A stretch of DNA of 6,278 bases from assembly GCA_003136295.1 (NCBI GenBank), contig PLDZ01000260.1, positions 15,515 to 21,792 on the forward strand. The letters run 5' to 3'. Both the position numbers and the translations under genes were made by a program. This DNA comes from Candidatus Dormiibacterota bacterium (GTDB taxonomy: Bacteria; Chloroflexota; Dormibacteria; Aeolococcales; Aeolococcaceae). Positions 1 through 6,024 of the stretch are shown here, piece by piece. How positions within the stretch are numbered: the stretch's first letter is position 1; each line of letters starts with the position of its first letter. Under the pieces are notes generated by a model, which was given only the letters and a program-made list of their open reading frames with translations, made no database searches and had not been told where the DNA came from.

Positions 1-894
1 CGGGCGGTGCTCCTCACCAGGGGCCCGTTCGCCGAGCCGGCCCTCGGAGCTGCGCAGCCCGCGATCGCCTGCCCAACACAGAACGCGGCCATGCCCGACG
101 GTCATCTGACGTGCCCCTGGCCAGTCACCTACGCGCCGGCGTGGATGTGGAACGGGCATCAATGGAACGTGATGGCGTCCAACACCAACACGTCATCGTT
201 CGATCTCGTCGGCTCGTCAATCGTCGATGACGCGGTCAGCGGCAGGCTGGCGTCGTTCGGCGGCAACTTCATCGCGCCGATGCCGCAGCCGTTGCCATGC
301 ACCAGCTGCGTGAAGGGCGTCCCGACCACGCCGCCGGCATGCTGCACCGGGACCGAGAGCATTTGGACAGGCACGGCATGGAAGCAGGTCGGCACCTACA
401 AGAACGGTCCGCAGACGTTGGGCGTCACCTTCATGGGTGATCCGGCTGCGCACAGCGATGTCCTGCTGACGGGTGATGGGCAGACCTGGATCTGGACCGG
501 GGTCTGGACCCGGGCACATCCCGGCACCACGCCGCCGATCGCGAATGGCGCCGCCTCCGCGTACGACGCGGCGACCGGTCAGGTGGTGATCTTCGGTGGC
601 TTTGGCACCACATCTCGCACAACCGGCCTGTACGACCAGACCTGGACGTGGGATGGCTCGAACTGGAGCCGGCGCGGCGGGAGTGCGGGGCCGAGCGTGA
701 CAGTCCCGGTGCCATCCCCGATAAGCGTTTCGCCAGGGCTCCCCTGCAAGCCGATCATGGAGCCCGCGCAACCTGCCGGCGCCACGGCGATCCCGCAACC
801 GCCGGCGGTCTGCAACGGCGTCAGCGGCAGTCCCGGGAGCAGCGGTAGCGCATCGGGTGTCAACCCGGGCGGCAGCGGGGTCGTCGCGCCCTGA
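1..894 (+). CDS. Kelch-like beta-propeller protein, probably exported, 5'-truncated by the window edge
   Basis: The frame is open from base 1 to the TGA at 892-894, so the gene probably begins outside the window. The GTG at base 7 is the first possible start here, but no signal peptide or ribosome binding site goes with it. Counting from that GTG (295 residues), four W-x-W-x-G-x-x-W-like strands occur at about residues 46-53, 118-125, 161-167 and 213-220. They alternate with kelch-type strands such as LASFGGN (81-87), VLLTGDG (152-158) and QVVIFGG (192-198). The first visible residues (VLLT-like) resemble the second strand type, so the left edge probably cuts inside the propeller. Eight cysteines (22, 36, 98, 101, 112, 113, 247, 269), including C-T-S-C at 98-101, suggest disulfides and an extracytoplasmic location; this is inference. 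The last 70 residues are rich in Pro, Gly and Ser and look disordered. No catalytic residues are recognised. Function is unknown; ligand binding or a cell-surface role is possible. Confidence 0.7.
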   Translation, partial: RAVLLTRGPFAEPALGAAQPAIACPTQNAAMPDGHLTCPWPVTYAPAWMWNGHQWNVMASNTNTSSFDLVGSSIVDDAVSGRLASFGGNFIAPMPQPLPCTSCVKGVPTTPPACCTGTESIWTGTAWKQVGTYKNGPQTLGVTFMGDPAAHSDVLLTGDGQTWIWTGVWTRAHPGTTPPIANGAASAYDAATGQVVIFGGFGTTSRTTGLYDQTWTWDGSNWSRRGGSAGPSVTVPVPSPISVSPGLPCKPIMEPAQPAGATAIPQPPAVCNGVSGSPGSSGSASGVNPGGSGVVAP

Positions 895-913
895 GCCGCC
901 ACAATGACGGCCC

Positions 914-1390
914 ATGGGAGATCTCGATGACATTCGCATCGAAACCCTCATCGACCATCAGGATGCTCAGGTCCGAGCCATGCTCGTCGACCTGGCGCTT
1001 GCCGAGCAGCGGCGTTTCGATCACCCCGAGGAGACGTCGGAGCAGCTGAGCGCGCGCCTCTCCACATCCCCTCGATTCACCGGCGAGAACCACATCCTCG
1101 TGGCCCGCGCATCGGACGGCGAGGCGATCGGACTCTGCTGGGTGGTGCTCTTCGACCCGGGCACGGGGCTGGAAGCGGAGGTCGCGGAGCTCTACGTCCA
1201 GCCGCAGGGGAGAGGTCTTGGGGTTGCGCACCGTCTCATGGCGGAGGCGATGCAGCTGATCCGCAGCCGAGCGGTCACCTTCGCCTGCGTCTGGACTCGA
1301 GGCGACAACCACGCCGCGCTGGCCGCGTACGCCGCCGCCGGATTCGCCCCGACCGAGCAGACCGTGTTGACCTGGCTCCCGCTCGAATAA
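914..1390 (+). CDS. GNAT-family N-acetyltransferase
   Basis: This 158-residue protein has the length and pattern of a single-domain GCN5-related acetyltransferase, which moves an acetyl group from acetyl-CoA to an amine. The acetyl-CoA pyrophosphate-binding motif A is at residues 91-109: AELYVQPQGRGLGVAHRLM, with the Q/R-x-x-G-x-G/A signature as QGRGLG (98-103). Motif B follows near 127-144: a W-x-R-x-D-N-x-x-A core (D131, N132, A134), then Y139 and a terminal G143-F144. The preceding strand (IGLCWVVLF, 72-80) fits beta-4. The ATG at 914 is the first in-frame start; the ATG at 904 is in another frame and soon stops. No clear Shine-Dalgarno precedes it. It lies 19 bases after the propeller gene and 28 bases before gatC, so it may be the last gene of an upstream transcript. 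The substrate cannot be told from sequence: a small molecule, an antibiotic-like amine or a protein N-terminus are all possible. Confidence 0.88.
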   Translation: MGDLDDIRIETLIDHQDAQVRAMLVDLALAEQRRFDHPEETSEQLSARLSTSPRFTGENHILVARASDGEAIGLCWVVLFDPGTGLEAEVAELYVQPQGRGLGVAHRLMAEAMQLIRSRAVTFACVWTRGDNHAALAAYAAAGFAPTEQTVLTWLPLE

Positions 1391-1403
1391 GACGAGAGGT
1401 CGG

Positions 1404-1409
1404 GATAAT
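1404..1409 (+). promoter_or_regulatory. Candidate -10 element (GATAAT) for gatC, nearly leaderless transcript
   Basis: GATAAT matches the bacterial -10 consensus TATAAT at five of six positions and is an AT-rich island in GC-rich DNA. If it is a -10 element, transcription would start near 1416, only about three bases before the gatC ATG at 1419. The message would then be leaderless or nearly so. In line with this, no Shine-Dalgarno sits at a normal distance from that ATG: GAGAGG at 1394-1399 is 19 bases away. No convincing -35 box is visible at 16-18 base spacing. This is a motif match only. Confidence 0.4.
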
Positions 1410-1418
1410 AGCCGCGCC

Positions 1419-1721
1419 ATGACACTTTCTCGCGGTGACGTAGATCACGTCGCGACCCTTGCCAGGCTGGGCCTGAGCGACACGGAGAAAGATCGTCTCC
1501 TCGGTGAGTTGGAGGCGATCCTCGGTCACATCGCACGCCTGCAGAACGTCGATACCTCGACGCTCGCGGAGACCGCACAGGTCGGTGACCTCGTCAATGT
1601 GATGCGTGGCGACGAAACGGTCGAACCCATCGGCGCTGCGGCGGCGCTTCGCAACGCACCCGCATCTGACGGCAGCTACTTCGTCGTCGGAGCGATCCAG
1701 GGCACCGACCTTGACGCCTAG
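1419..1721 (+). CDS. gatC: Asp-tRNA(Asn)/Glu-tRNA(Gln) amidotransferase subunit C
   Basis: GatC is the small subunit that wraps around and stabilises the GatA-GatB interface in the cytoplasmic GatCAB complex. The 100-residue length is typical. The N-terminal helical signature is clear: VDHVATLARLGLSDTEK at residues 8-24, followed by the L-x-x-I-L-x-x-I pattern (LEAILGHIARLQ, 31-42) and a DTSTL segment. The C-terminal half has the family's N-V-M-R-x-D block (59-64) and the ALRNAP motif (76-81). Two usual features are altered: the P-T pair after the DT segment reads E-T-A-Q, and the usual F-x-V-P ending reads Y-F-V-V-G. The ATG at 1419 is well placed for the family. It starts the gatC-gatA-gatB-methyltransferase unit, and its last 11 bases overlap the gatA start. 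Identification is firm because all three subunits occur in order. Confidence 0.96.
   Translation: MTLSRGDVDHVATLARLGLSDTEKDRLLGELEAILGHIARLQNVDTSTLAETAQVGDLVNVMRGDETVEPIGAAAALRNAPASDGSYFVVGAIQGTDLDA
1699..1702 (+). promoter_or_regulatory. Weak Shine-Dalgarno deciding the gatA TTG start
   Basis: AGGG lies inside the end of gatC with 8 bases between it and the TTG at 1711. It is short, but it is the best SD-like site near the position where GatA homology begins. It supports re-initiation at TTG by ribosomes finishing gatC at 1719-1721. Confidence 0.4.
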
Positions 1722-3174
1722 GACCATCACCGAACTCGCCGCCGCGCTACGCGACGGCAGCACGACGCCGCAGGCCCTTCTCGCCGATGCATTAGCGCGC
1801 GTCGAGCGGACCGACAAGGACTTGAACGCGTACCTCAGCGTCACGCGCGAACTTGCAGAGCAACAGGCTGACGCCGCGGCGCGCACGCTCGGGGATCACC
1901 CCGACACCGCGTCACCGCTGTGCGGCATCCCGGTGGCGCTCAAGGATGTGCTCTGCGTCGACGGTATCGAGACCACCGCGGGGTCGAAAATATTGCGTGG
2001 GTTCAAACCGCCGTACACGGGCACTGCCGTCCAGCGGTTGTTCGACGCCGGCGCCGTGTGCATCGGCAAGACCAACTGCGACGAGTTCGCGATGGGATCG
2101 TCCACCGAGAATTCCGCGTACGGGCCCGTCGGCAACCCCTGGGACATCGAGCGGGTTCCAGGCGGGAGCAGCGGCGGCAGTGCCGCCACCGTCGCCGCCG
2201 GCTCGGTTCCGTACTCGCTCGGCACGGATACCGGCGGGTCGATCCGGCAACCAGCCGCACTCTGCGGCGTGGTCGGATTCAAACCGACGTACGGGCGCGT
2301 TTCGCGATACGGACTCATCGCTTTCGCCTCGTCGCTCGATCAGATCGGGCCCTTCACGCGCACCGTTGAAGACGCTGCGCTGGTGTTTGCAGCAATCGCG
2401 GGCCATGATCCCTGTGACAGCACCTCGGAGCCGCGTGCCGTCGAGGACCCGCTCGCGTCACTGGGCGCCGGCGTCGCGGGCATGCGACTGGGCATTCCTC
2501 GCGAGTACCTCGGTGATGGCACCGAACCCGGTGTTCGCGCTTCGGTCGAGGCGGCCTTTCGCGTGCTCGAAGCGCAGGGTGCGACGCTCCATGAGGTCTC
2601 GCTGCCGAGCACGGATGTCGCACTCAGTGTCTATTACGTCATCGCTCCGGCGGAGTGCTCGTCGAACCTTGCGCGCTACGACGGTGTGCGCTTCGGCAAT
2701 CGCGTGGAACGCGCGTCGCTCACCGACATGTACCTGCAGACGCGGGGCGCGGGGTTTGGCAACGAGGTCAAGCGCCGGATCATGCTTGGGACCTATGCGC
2801 TGTCGAGCGGCTATTACGACGCGTACTACCGCCAGGCGCAGAAGGTGCGCACGCTCGTGAGCCAGGAGTTCGAAGCCGTGTTCAAGGAGGTGGACGCAAT
2901 CGTGTGTCCCACCTCTCCGAGCGTCGCGTTCCCGATGGGGTCGCGCGACGATCCGCTCTCCATGTACATGTGCGACGTCGTGACCCTGCCGGCGAACCTC
3001 GCGGGCGTGCCCGGCATCTCGGTCCCATGCGGTTTCGTTGACGGTCTGCCCGCCGGTCTGCAGGTGATCGCGCCGCGGTTCGAGGACGCACGAGTCCTGA
3101 GAGTGGCGCACGCGTATGAGCAGGCAACCGATTTCCACACAGTGCTCTCGCCCTACGCAGGCAAGGCGGCATGA
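1711..3174 (+). CDS. gatA: Asp-tRNA(Asn)/Glu-tRNA(Gln) amidotransferase subunit A (amidase/glutaminase)
   Basis: GatA hydrolyses glutamine and passes the ammonia through a tunnel to GatB, where the misacylated tRNA is amidated. It belongs to the amidase-signature family. With a TTG start at 1711 the protein has 487 residues, close to the family norm of about 485. The Ser-cisSer-Lys triad is complete: K78 in VALKD, the cis serine S153 in GGSSGGS (151-157), and the nucleophile S177 in TDTGGSIRQPA (172-182). Conserved blocks GKTNCDEFAMGSS (119-131) and GFKPTYGRVSRYGL (189-202) are also present. The TTG is chosen because it puts the ITELAAALRDG helix at the N-terminus as in homologs, and a weak SD (AGGG, 1699-1702) lies 8 bases upstream. 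The only earlier start, GTG at 1606, would add 35 atypical residues inside gatC. The gene overlaps gatC by 11 bases and gatB by 4, which suggests translational coupling. Confidence 0.97.
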   Translation: MTPRTITELAAALRDGSTTPQALLADALARVERTDKDLNAYLSVTRELAEQQADAAARTLGDHPDTASPLCGIPVALKDVLCVDGIETTAGSKILRGFKPPYTGTAVQRLFDAGAVCIGKTNCDEFAMGSSTENSAYGPVGNPWDIERVPGGSSGGSAATVAAGSVPYSLGTDTGGSIRQPAALCGVVGFKPTYGRVSRYGLIAFASSLDQIGPFTRTVEDAALVFAAIAGHDPCDSTSEPRAVEDPLASLGAGVAGMRLGIPREYLGDGTEPGVRASVEAAFRVLEAQGATLHEVSLPSTDVALSVYYVIAPAECSSNLARYDGVRFGNRVERASLTDMYLQTRGAGFGNEVKRRIMLGTYALSSGYYDAYYRQAQKVRTLVSQEFEAVFKEVDAIVCPTSPSVAFPMGSRDDPLSMYMCDVVTLPANLAGVPGISVPCGFVDGLPAGLQVIAPRFEDARVLRVAHAYEQATDFHTVLSPYAGKAA

Positions 3175-4652
3175 CCGAGGCGGCCACGATCCCGGCGGCG
3201 TTGGATCGCTACGAGGTGGTGATCGGGCTCGAGGTGCACGCACAGTTGCTCACGCGCAGCAAGATGTTCTGTCCGTGCCCTGCCGACTACACGAGCGCCG
3301 CGCCGAACGAGAACACCTGCCCGGTGTGCCTCGGACTGCCGGGCGTGCTGCCGACCATCAACCAGCAGGCGGTTGAGTACACCGTTCGCACCGCGGTGGC
3401 ATTGCACTGTGACATCCCCGCGTTCACCAAATTCGACCGCAAGAACTACTTCTACCCGGACCTGCCGAAGGGCTACCAGATCTCGCAGTACGACCTGCCG
3501 CTGTCTGTCAATGGACATCTCGCGTTTCCTGTCGGCGGCGAGACCGTCCGATGCGGGATCACCCGCGTCCACTTGGAAGAGGACACGGGGACGATGCATC
3601 ACGCCGGCGATGTGCTGCAGAGCGCCACGTCGTCCTTGATCGACCTCAACCGGAGCGGTGTGCCGCTGATGGAGATCGTCGGTGAACCGGACCTGCGCAC
3701 GCCGGAAGCGGCGCGCGAGTACCTGGTGCGCCTGCGTCAGATCCTGATGTACATCGGAGTCAATGACGGCAACCTCGAGAAGGGATCGTTCCGCTGCGAC
3801 GCCAACATCTCACTGCGTCCGCATGGTGTCCAGGAGCTTGGCGTCAAGGTCGAGGTCAAGAACATGAACTCATTCCGCGCTGTGCAACACGCGCTCGAGT
3901 CCGAGATCGAGCGGCAGACCGGCGTGCTTGACGCCGGCGGGACCCTTGTCCAGGAAACGCGAGGCTGGGTGGAGACGCAGGGGCGCACCATCTCGCAGCG
4001 GAGCAAGGAACAGGCCCACGATTACCGATACTTTCCCGAGCCCGATCTGCCGCCGCTGCGTCTGGACGCCGCATTCGTGGAGCGCATGCGGGCGGCGCTG
4101 CCGGAGCTTCCGGAGGCGCGGGCGCATCGTTTCCGGGAGCAGTACGGGTTGACCGCCTACGACGCCGCGGTGCTCACCGACACACGTGACGACGCGGACA
4201 CCTACGAAGCCGTCGTGGGCTCCGGCGTTCCAGCCAAGCTTGCCGCGAACTGGCAGAGCGGCGACGTGGCCGCGCTGGCGAACGAGCACAGGATGCCACT
4301 GCAGCACAGCGGGCTCGGCGTCGACGGACTTGCGAGCCTGCTCCGGCTGGTCGACGCAGGGACGATCAACGGCCCGACCGCGAAGGAGTTGCTCGCCGAA
4401 CTCTACGTGGCGGGTGGGAATCCCGAGGCGCTGGTGCGCGACCGCGGCCTCGCCCAGGTCAGCGACACCACCGAGCTCAGTGCGCTCGTCGATGCCGCCA
4501 TCGCGGGCAACCCCGCGGCCGCAGCCGATTTCCGCGCCGGGAAGCAGCAGGCCCTCGGCCAGCTGATGCGTGCCGTCAAGGACGCGACCGGTGGCAAGGC
4601 CGACATGCCCTTGGCCAACCGTCTTCTGCGCGAACGGCTCTCGGAGCAGTAG
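3171..4652 (+). CDS. gatB: Asp-tRNA(Asn)/Glu-tRNA(Gln) amidotransferase subunit B (kinase/amidase)
   Basis: GatB binds the misacylated tRNA, activates the side-chain carboxylate with ATP and amidates it with ammonia from GatA. The 493-residue protein carries the family blocks in order: VIGLEVHAQL (17-26); NTCPVCLGLPGVLP (48-61); KNYFYPDLPKGYQISQYDLP (91-110); HLEEDTG (134-140); IDLNRSGVPLMEIV (157-170); GSFRCDANISLRP (205-217); VEVKNMNSFRAV (227-238); and SQRSKEQAHDYRYFPEPDLP (275-294). E21, H23 and E136 fall where metal-binding residues are expected. C34, C36, C50 and C53 form a C-x-C...C-x-x-C set, as in GatB proteins with a structural zinc. The C-terminal YqeY-like tRNA-binding domain (about 350-493) includes NGPTAKELL and ends with the usual GNP...DF..GK...LG..M segment. 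The ATG overlaps the gatA stop as ATGA. EEDTGT replaces the more usual EEDAGK. Confidence 0.97.
   Translation: MTEAATIPAALDRYEVVIGLEVHAQLLTRSKMFCPCPADYTSAAPNENTCPVCLGLPGVLPTINQQAVEYTVRTAVALHCDIPAFTKFDRKNYFYPDLPKGYQISQYDLPLSVNGHLAFPVGGETVRCGITRVHLEEDTGTMHHAGDVLQSATSSLIDLNRSGVPLMEIVGEPDLRTPEAAREYLVRLRQILMYIGVNDGNLEKGSFRCDANISLRPHGVQELGVKVEVKNMNSFRAVQHALESEIERQTGVLDAGGTLVQETRGWVETQGRTISQRSKEQAHDYRYFPEPDLPPLRLDAAFVERMRAALPELPEARAHRFREQYGLTAYDAAVLTDTRDDADTYEAVVGSGVPAKLAANWQSGDVAALANEHRMPLQHSGLGVDGLASLLRLVDAGTINGPTAKELLAELYVAGGNPEALVRDRGLAQVSDTTELSALVDAAIAGNPAAAADFRAGKQQALGQLMRAVKDATGGKADMPLANRLLRERLSEQ
4643..4646 (+). promoter_or_regulatory. Shine-Dalgarno-like GGAG before the methyltransferase GTG start
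   Basis: GGAG sits in the last codons of gatB, 11 bases before the GTG at 4658. The spacing is somewhat long. With the 5-base gene gap it supports initiation coupled to gatB termination rather than use of the internal ATG at 4673. Confidence 0.35.
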
Positions 4653-4657
4653 GCCAG

Positions 4658-5935
4658 GTGCGTCTCGGACGCATGGTCCATGGGGGGCTGTGCCTTGCGC
4701 ATGACGACCTTGGCGCCACGATGCTCGTCGAGGGAGGCATCCCCGGTGAAGAGGTCGAGATTGCGGTCAGGTACCGCAAGGGCGCGACGTCGTTCGCCGA
4801 GGTCGTGCGCGTCATCGAGGCCTCGCCGCACCGGGTGACGCCACCCTGCCCGTACGTGCCCAAGTGCGGCGGGTGTCAGCTCCAGCACGTAGCGTATGCG
4901 CATCAGGTCGAGCTCAAACGAGACATCGTGCTCGACGCCCTGCACCGGCAGCACATCGAGCACCCCGCGCCGCGCATGCACGCGGTCGACGATCCCTGGC
5001 GATACCGGCTTCGTGGCGAGTTCCACGTCATCGCCGGAACGGAAAGCACGCCTCCCGCACTCGGATTCAACCGGGCACGCAGCTGGCGGCCCATCGCGGT
5101 CGACGACTGTCTCATCCATCACCCGCGGATCACCACCGCGCTGCCGGCGCTGCGCGGCCTTCTCAACTCGAGCGCGACCAATGCGCTTGGCACCCTCCAC
5201 CTGACGGTCGGTGAGGACGGTCAGGAACTGCTCATCCACGCCAAACCGGCGCGTGGACTGGCGAGCGGGGCGTTGGACGGAGGGCTCGACCTGCCCGACG
5301 GCGGGCGCGTCAGCACGTCCTCGACGACGCTTCGCTGGCGCGGGATGACGTTTCGCGTGACGCCGGATGCCTTCATCCAGGTGAACTGGGCGCAGATGGA
5401 TGTGCTCTATCAGTGCGTCATCGATGCGCTCGGTGGTCACGCCGGGCTGCGCGTTGTCGATGCCTACGCCGGGATCGGCGTGCTCGCCTGCCATCTCGCT
5501 GCGGATGCGCGCGAGGTGGTCTGCATCGAAAGCAACCGTGGTGCTGCGCAGCTTGGCGTGCTCAACGCTCGCGTCAACGACGTCGCCGACCGCATGCATT
5601 TCGTGCTGTCGCCCGTCGAGGATGCGCTGCCGCGTGTCGGCGCTGCGGAGATGGCCGACGTCGTCATCCTCGATCCACCGCGAGCGGGCTGTTCGGGACG
5701 GGTGACCGGGTGGCTTGCGCTCGCCGGGCCGGAGCGTGTGGTCTATGTGTCGTGCGACCCCGCCACGCTGGCGCGCGACCTGCACACCCTCGTGGCTTCA
5801 GGCCCGTATCGCGTCGACGCGCTCGATGTCGTCGACATGTTTCCGCAGACCTATCACGTGGAGAGCGTCGTGACGCTCACGCGGGCCGGCGCACCCCCGA
5901 CGGACGAGCCGCCCGAGCACTCCGGCACCCGCTGA
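4658..5935 (+). CDS. TRAM-domain [4Fe-4S] RNA (uracil-C5)-methyltransferase, TrmA/RlmC/RlmD family
   Basis: The enzyme transfers a methyl group from SAM to C5 of a uridine in RNA, most often 23S rRNA in this family. Domains in its 425 residues: an N-terminal TRAM domain (about 1-55, ending near RVIEASPHRV); an iron-sulfur site with C64, C70, C73 (CGGCQLQH) and C151 (VDDC); a central domain; and a Rossmann methyltransferase domain from about 235. In the last, FIQVN is at 239-243, the SAM loop VVDAYAGIG at 266-274, the acidic residue E291 follows, ILDPPRAG is at 337-344, the nucleophile is C366 in YVSCDP, and the general base is E402 in FPQTYHVES. All catalytic parts are present. The GTG at 4658 is the first in-frame start, five bases after gatB, with GGAG (4643-4646) 11 bases upstream. 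This leaves the first TRAM strand short. The tail (about 410-425) is Pro-rich. Length and Fe-S site suit RlmD/RlmCD, but the target uridine cannot be decided from sequence, so no symbol is given. Confidence 0.93.
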   Translation: MRLGRMVHGGLCLAHDDLGATMLVEGGIPGEEVEIAVRYRKGATSFAEVVRVIEASPHRVTPPCPYVPKCGGCQLQHVAYAHQVELKRDIVLDALHRQHIEHPAPRMHAVDDPWRYRLRGEFHVIAGTESTPPALGFNRARSWRPIAVDDCLIHHPRITTALPALRGLLNSSATNALGTLHLTVGEDGQELLIHAKPARGLASGALDGGLDLPDGGRVSTSSTTLRWRGMTFRVTPDAFIQVNWAQMDVLYQCVIDALGGHAGLRVVDAYAGIGVLACHLAADAREVVCIESNRGAAQLGVLNARVNDVADRMHFVLSPVEDALPRVGAAEMADVVILDPPRAGCSGRVTGWLALAGPERVVYVSCDPATLARDLHTLVASGPYRVDALDVVDMFPQTYHVESVVTLTRAGAPPTDEPPEHSGTR

Positions 5936-6024
5936 GCGGTACCCTCAAAGCTCTCGGCGGCGGCCTGCTGCGGAGTGGTAGCGTACGTCTGTTCGCCGTC
6001 AGTCGACCGCAGCCAGGAGGCAGC
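5936..6024 (+). promoter_or_regulatory. Intergenic region with candidate extended -10 promoter for dnaE
   Basis: This is the longest gap between genes in the window. TGGTAGCGT at 5976-5984 reads as an extended -10 element: TGN followed by TAGCGT, which fits TANNNT (5979-5984). It would start transcription near 5991 and leave a leader of about 34 bases before dnaE. No -35 match is seen 17 bases upstream, where the sequence is GGCGGC; extended -10 promoters can do without one. No hairpin with a T-run is present, so a terminator for the preceding gene is not evident and read-through into dnaE is possible. Confidence 0.35.
6015..6020 (+). promoter_or_regulatory. Strong Shine-Dalgarno (AGGAGG) for dnaE
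   Basis: A perfect AGGAGG lies four bases before the GTG at 6025. This is the best ribosome binding site in the window. It decides the dnaE start, because no other ATG, GTG or TTG occurs in frame close by on either side. Confidence 0.75.

Noticed and set aside
868..900. GGCGGC/GCCGCC inverted repeat around the propeller stop codon, a possible terminator
   Set aside because: Six GC pairs with a 21-base loop and no T-run after it; repeats like this are expected by chance in such GC-rich sequence.
904..930. ATG at 904 as the GNAT start
   Set aside because: It is in a different frame from the acetyltransferase and reaches a stop after eight codons.
217..951. 244-codon open frame on the - strand antisense to the propeller gene
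   Set aside because: Arg-rich composition typical of a high-GC shadow frame. The + strand frame shows repeated Trp/Gly blade patterns, which are a real protein signal.
1367..1372. TTGACC as a -35 box for gatC
   Set aside because: It is 31 bases from GATAAT, far beyond the usual 16-18, and no -10 match lies at the right distance from it.
1275..1886. 203-codon open frame on the - strand across the GNAT end, gatC and the gatA start
   Set aside because: It crosses three well-supported + strand genes and looks like low-information Ala/Arg/Ser sequence.
2458..3243. 261-codon open frame on the - strand antisense to gatA
   Set aside because: Arg- and His-rich shadow of gatA codons, with no recognisable motif or ribosome binding site.
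4403..5785. 460-codon open frame on the - strand across the end of gatB and most of the methyltransferase gene
   Set aside because: It lies antisense to two genes with complete conserved motifs, is rich in Arg/Ala/His/Asp as expected for the complement of high-GC codons, and shows no domain of its own.
5929..5939. CCGC-TGA-GCGG mini hairpin at the methyltransferase stop, a possible terminator
   Set aside because: Only a four-pair stem with a three-base loop and no T-run; too weak to call.
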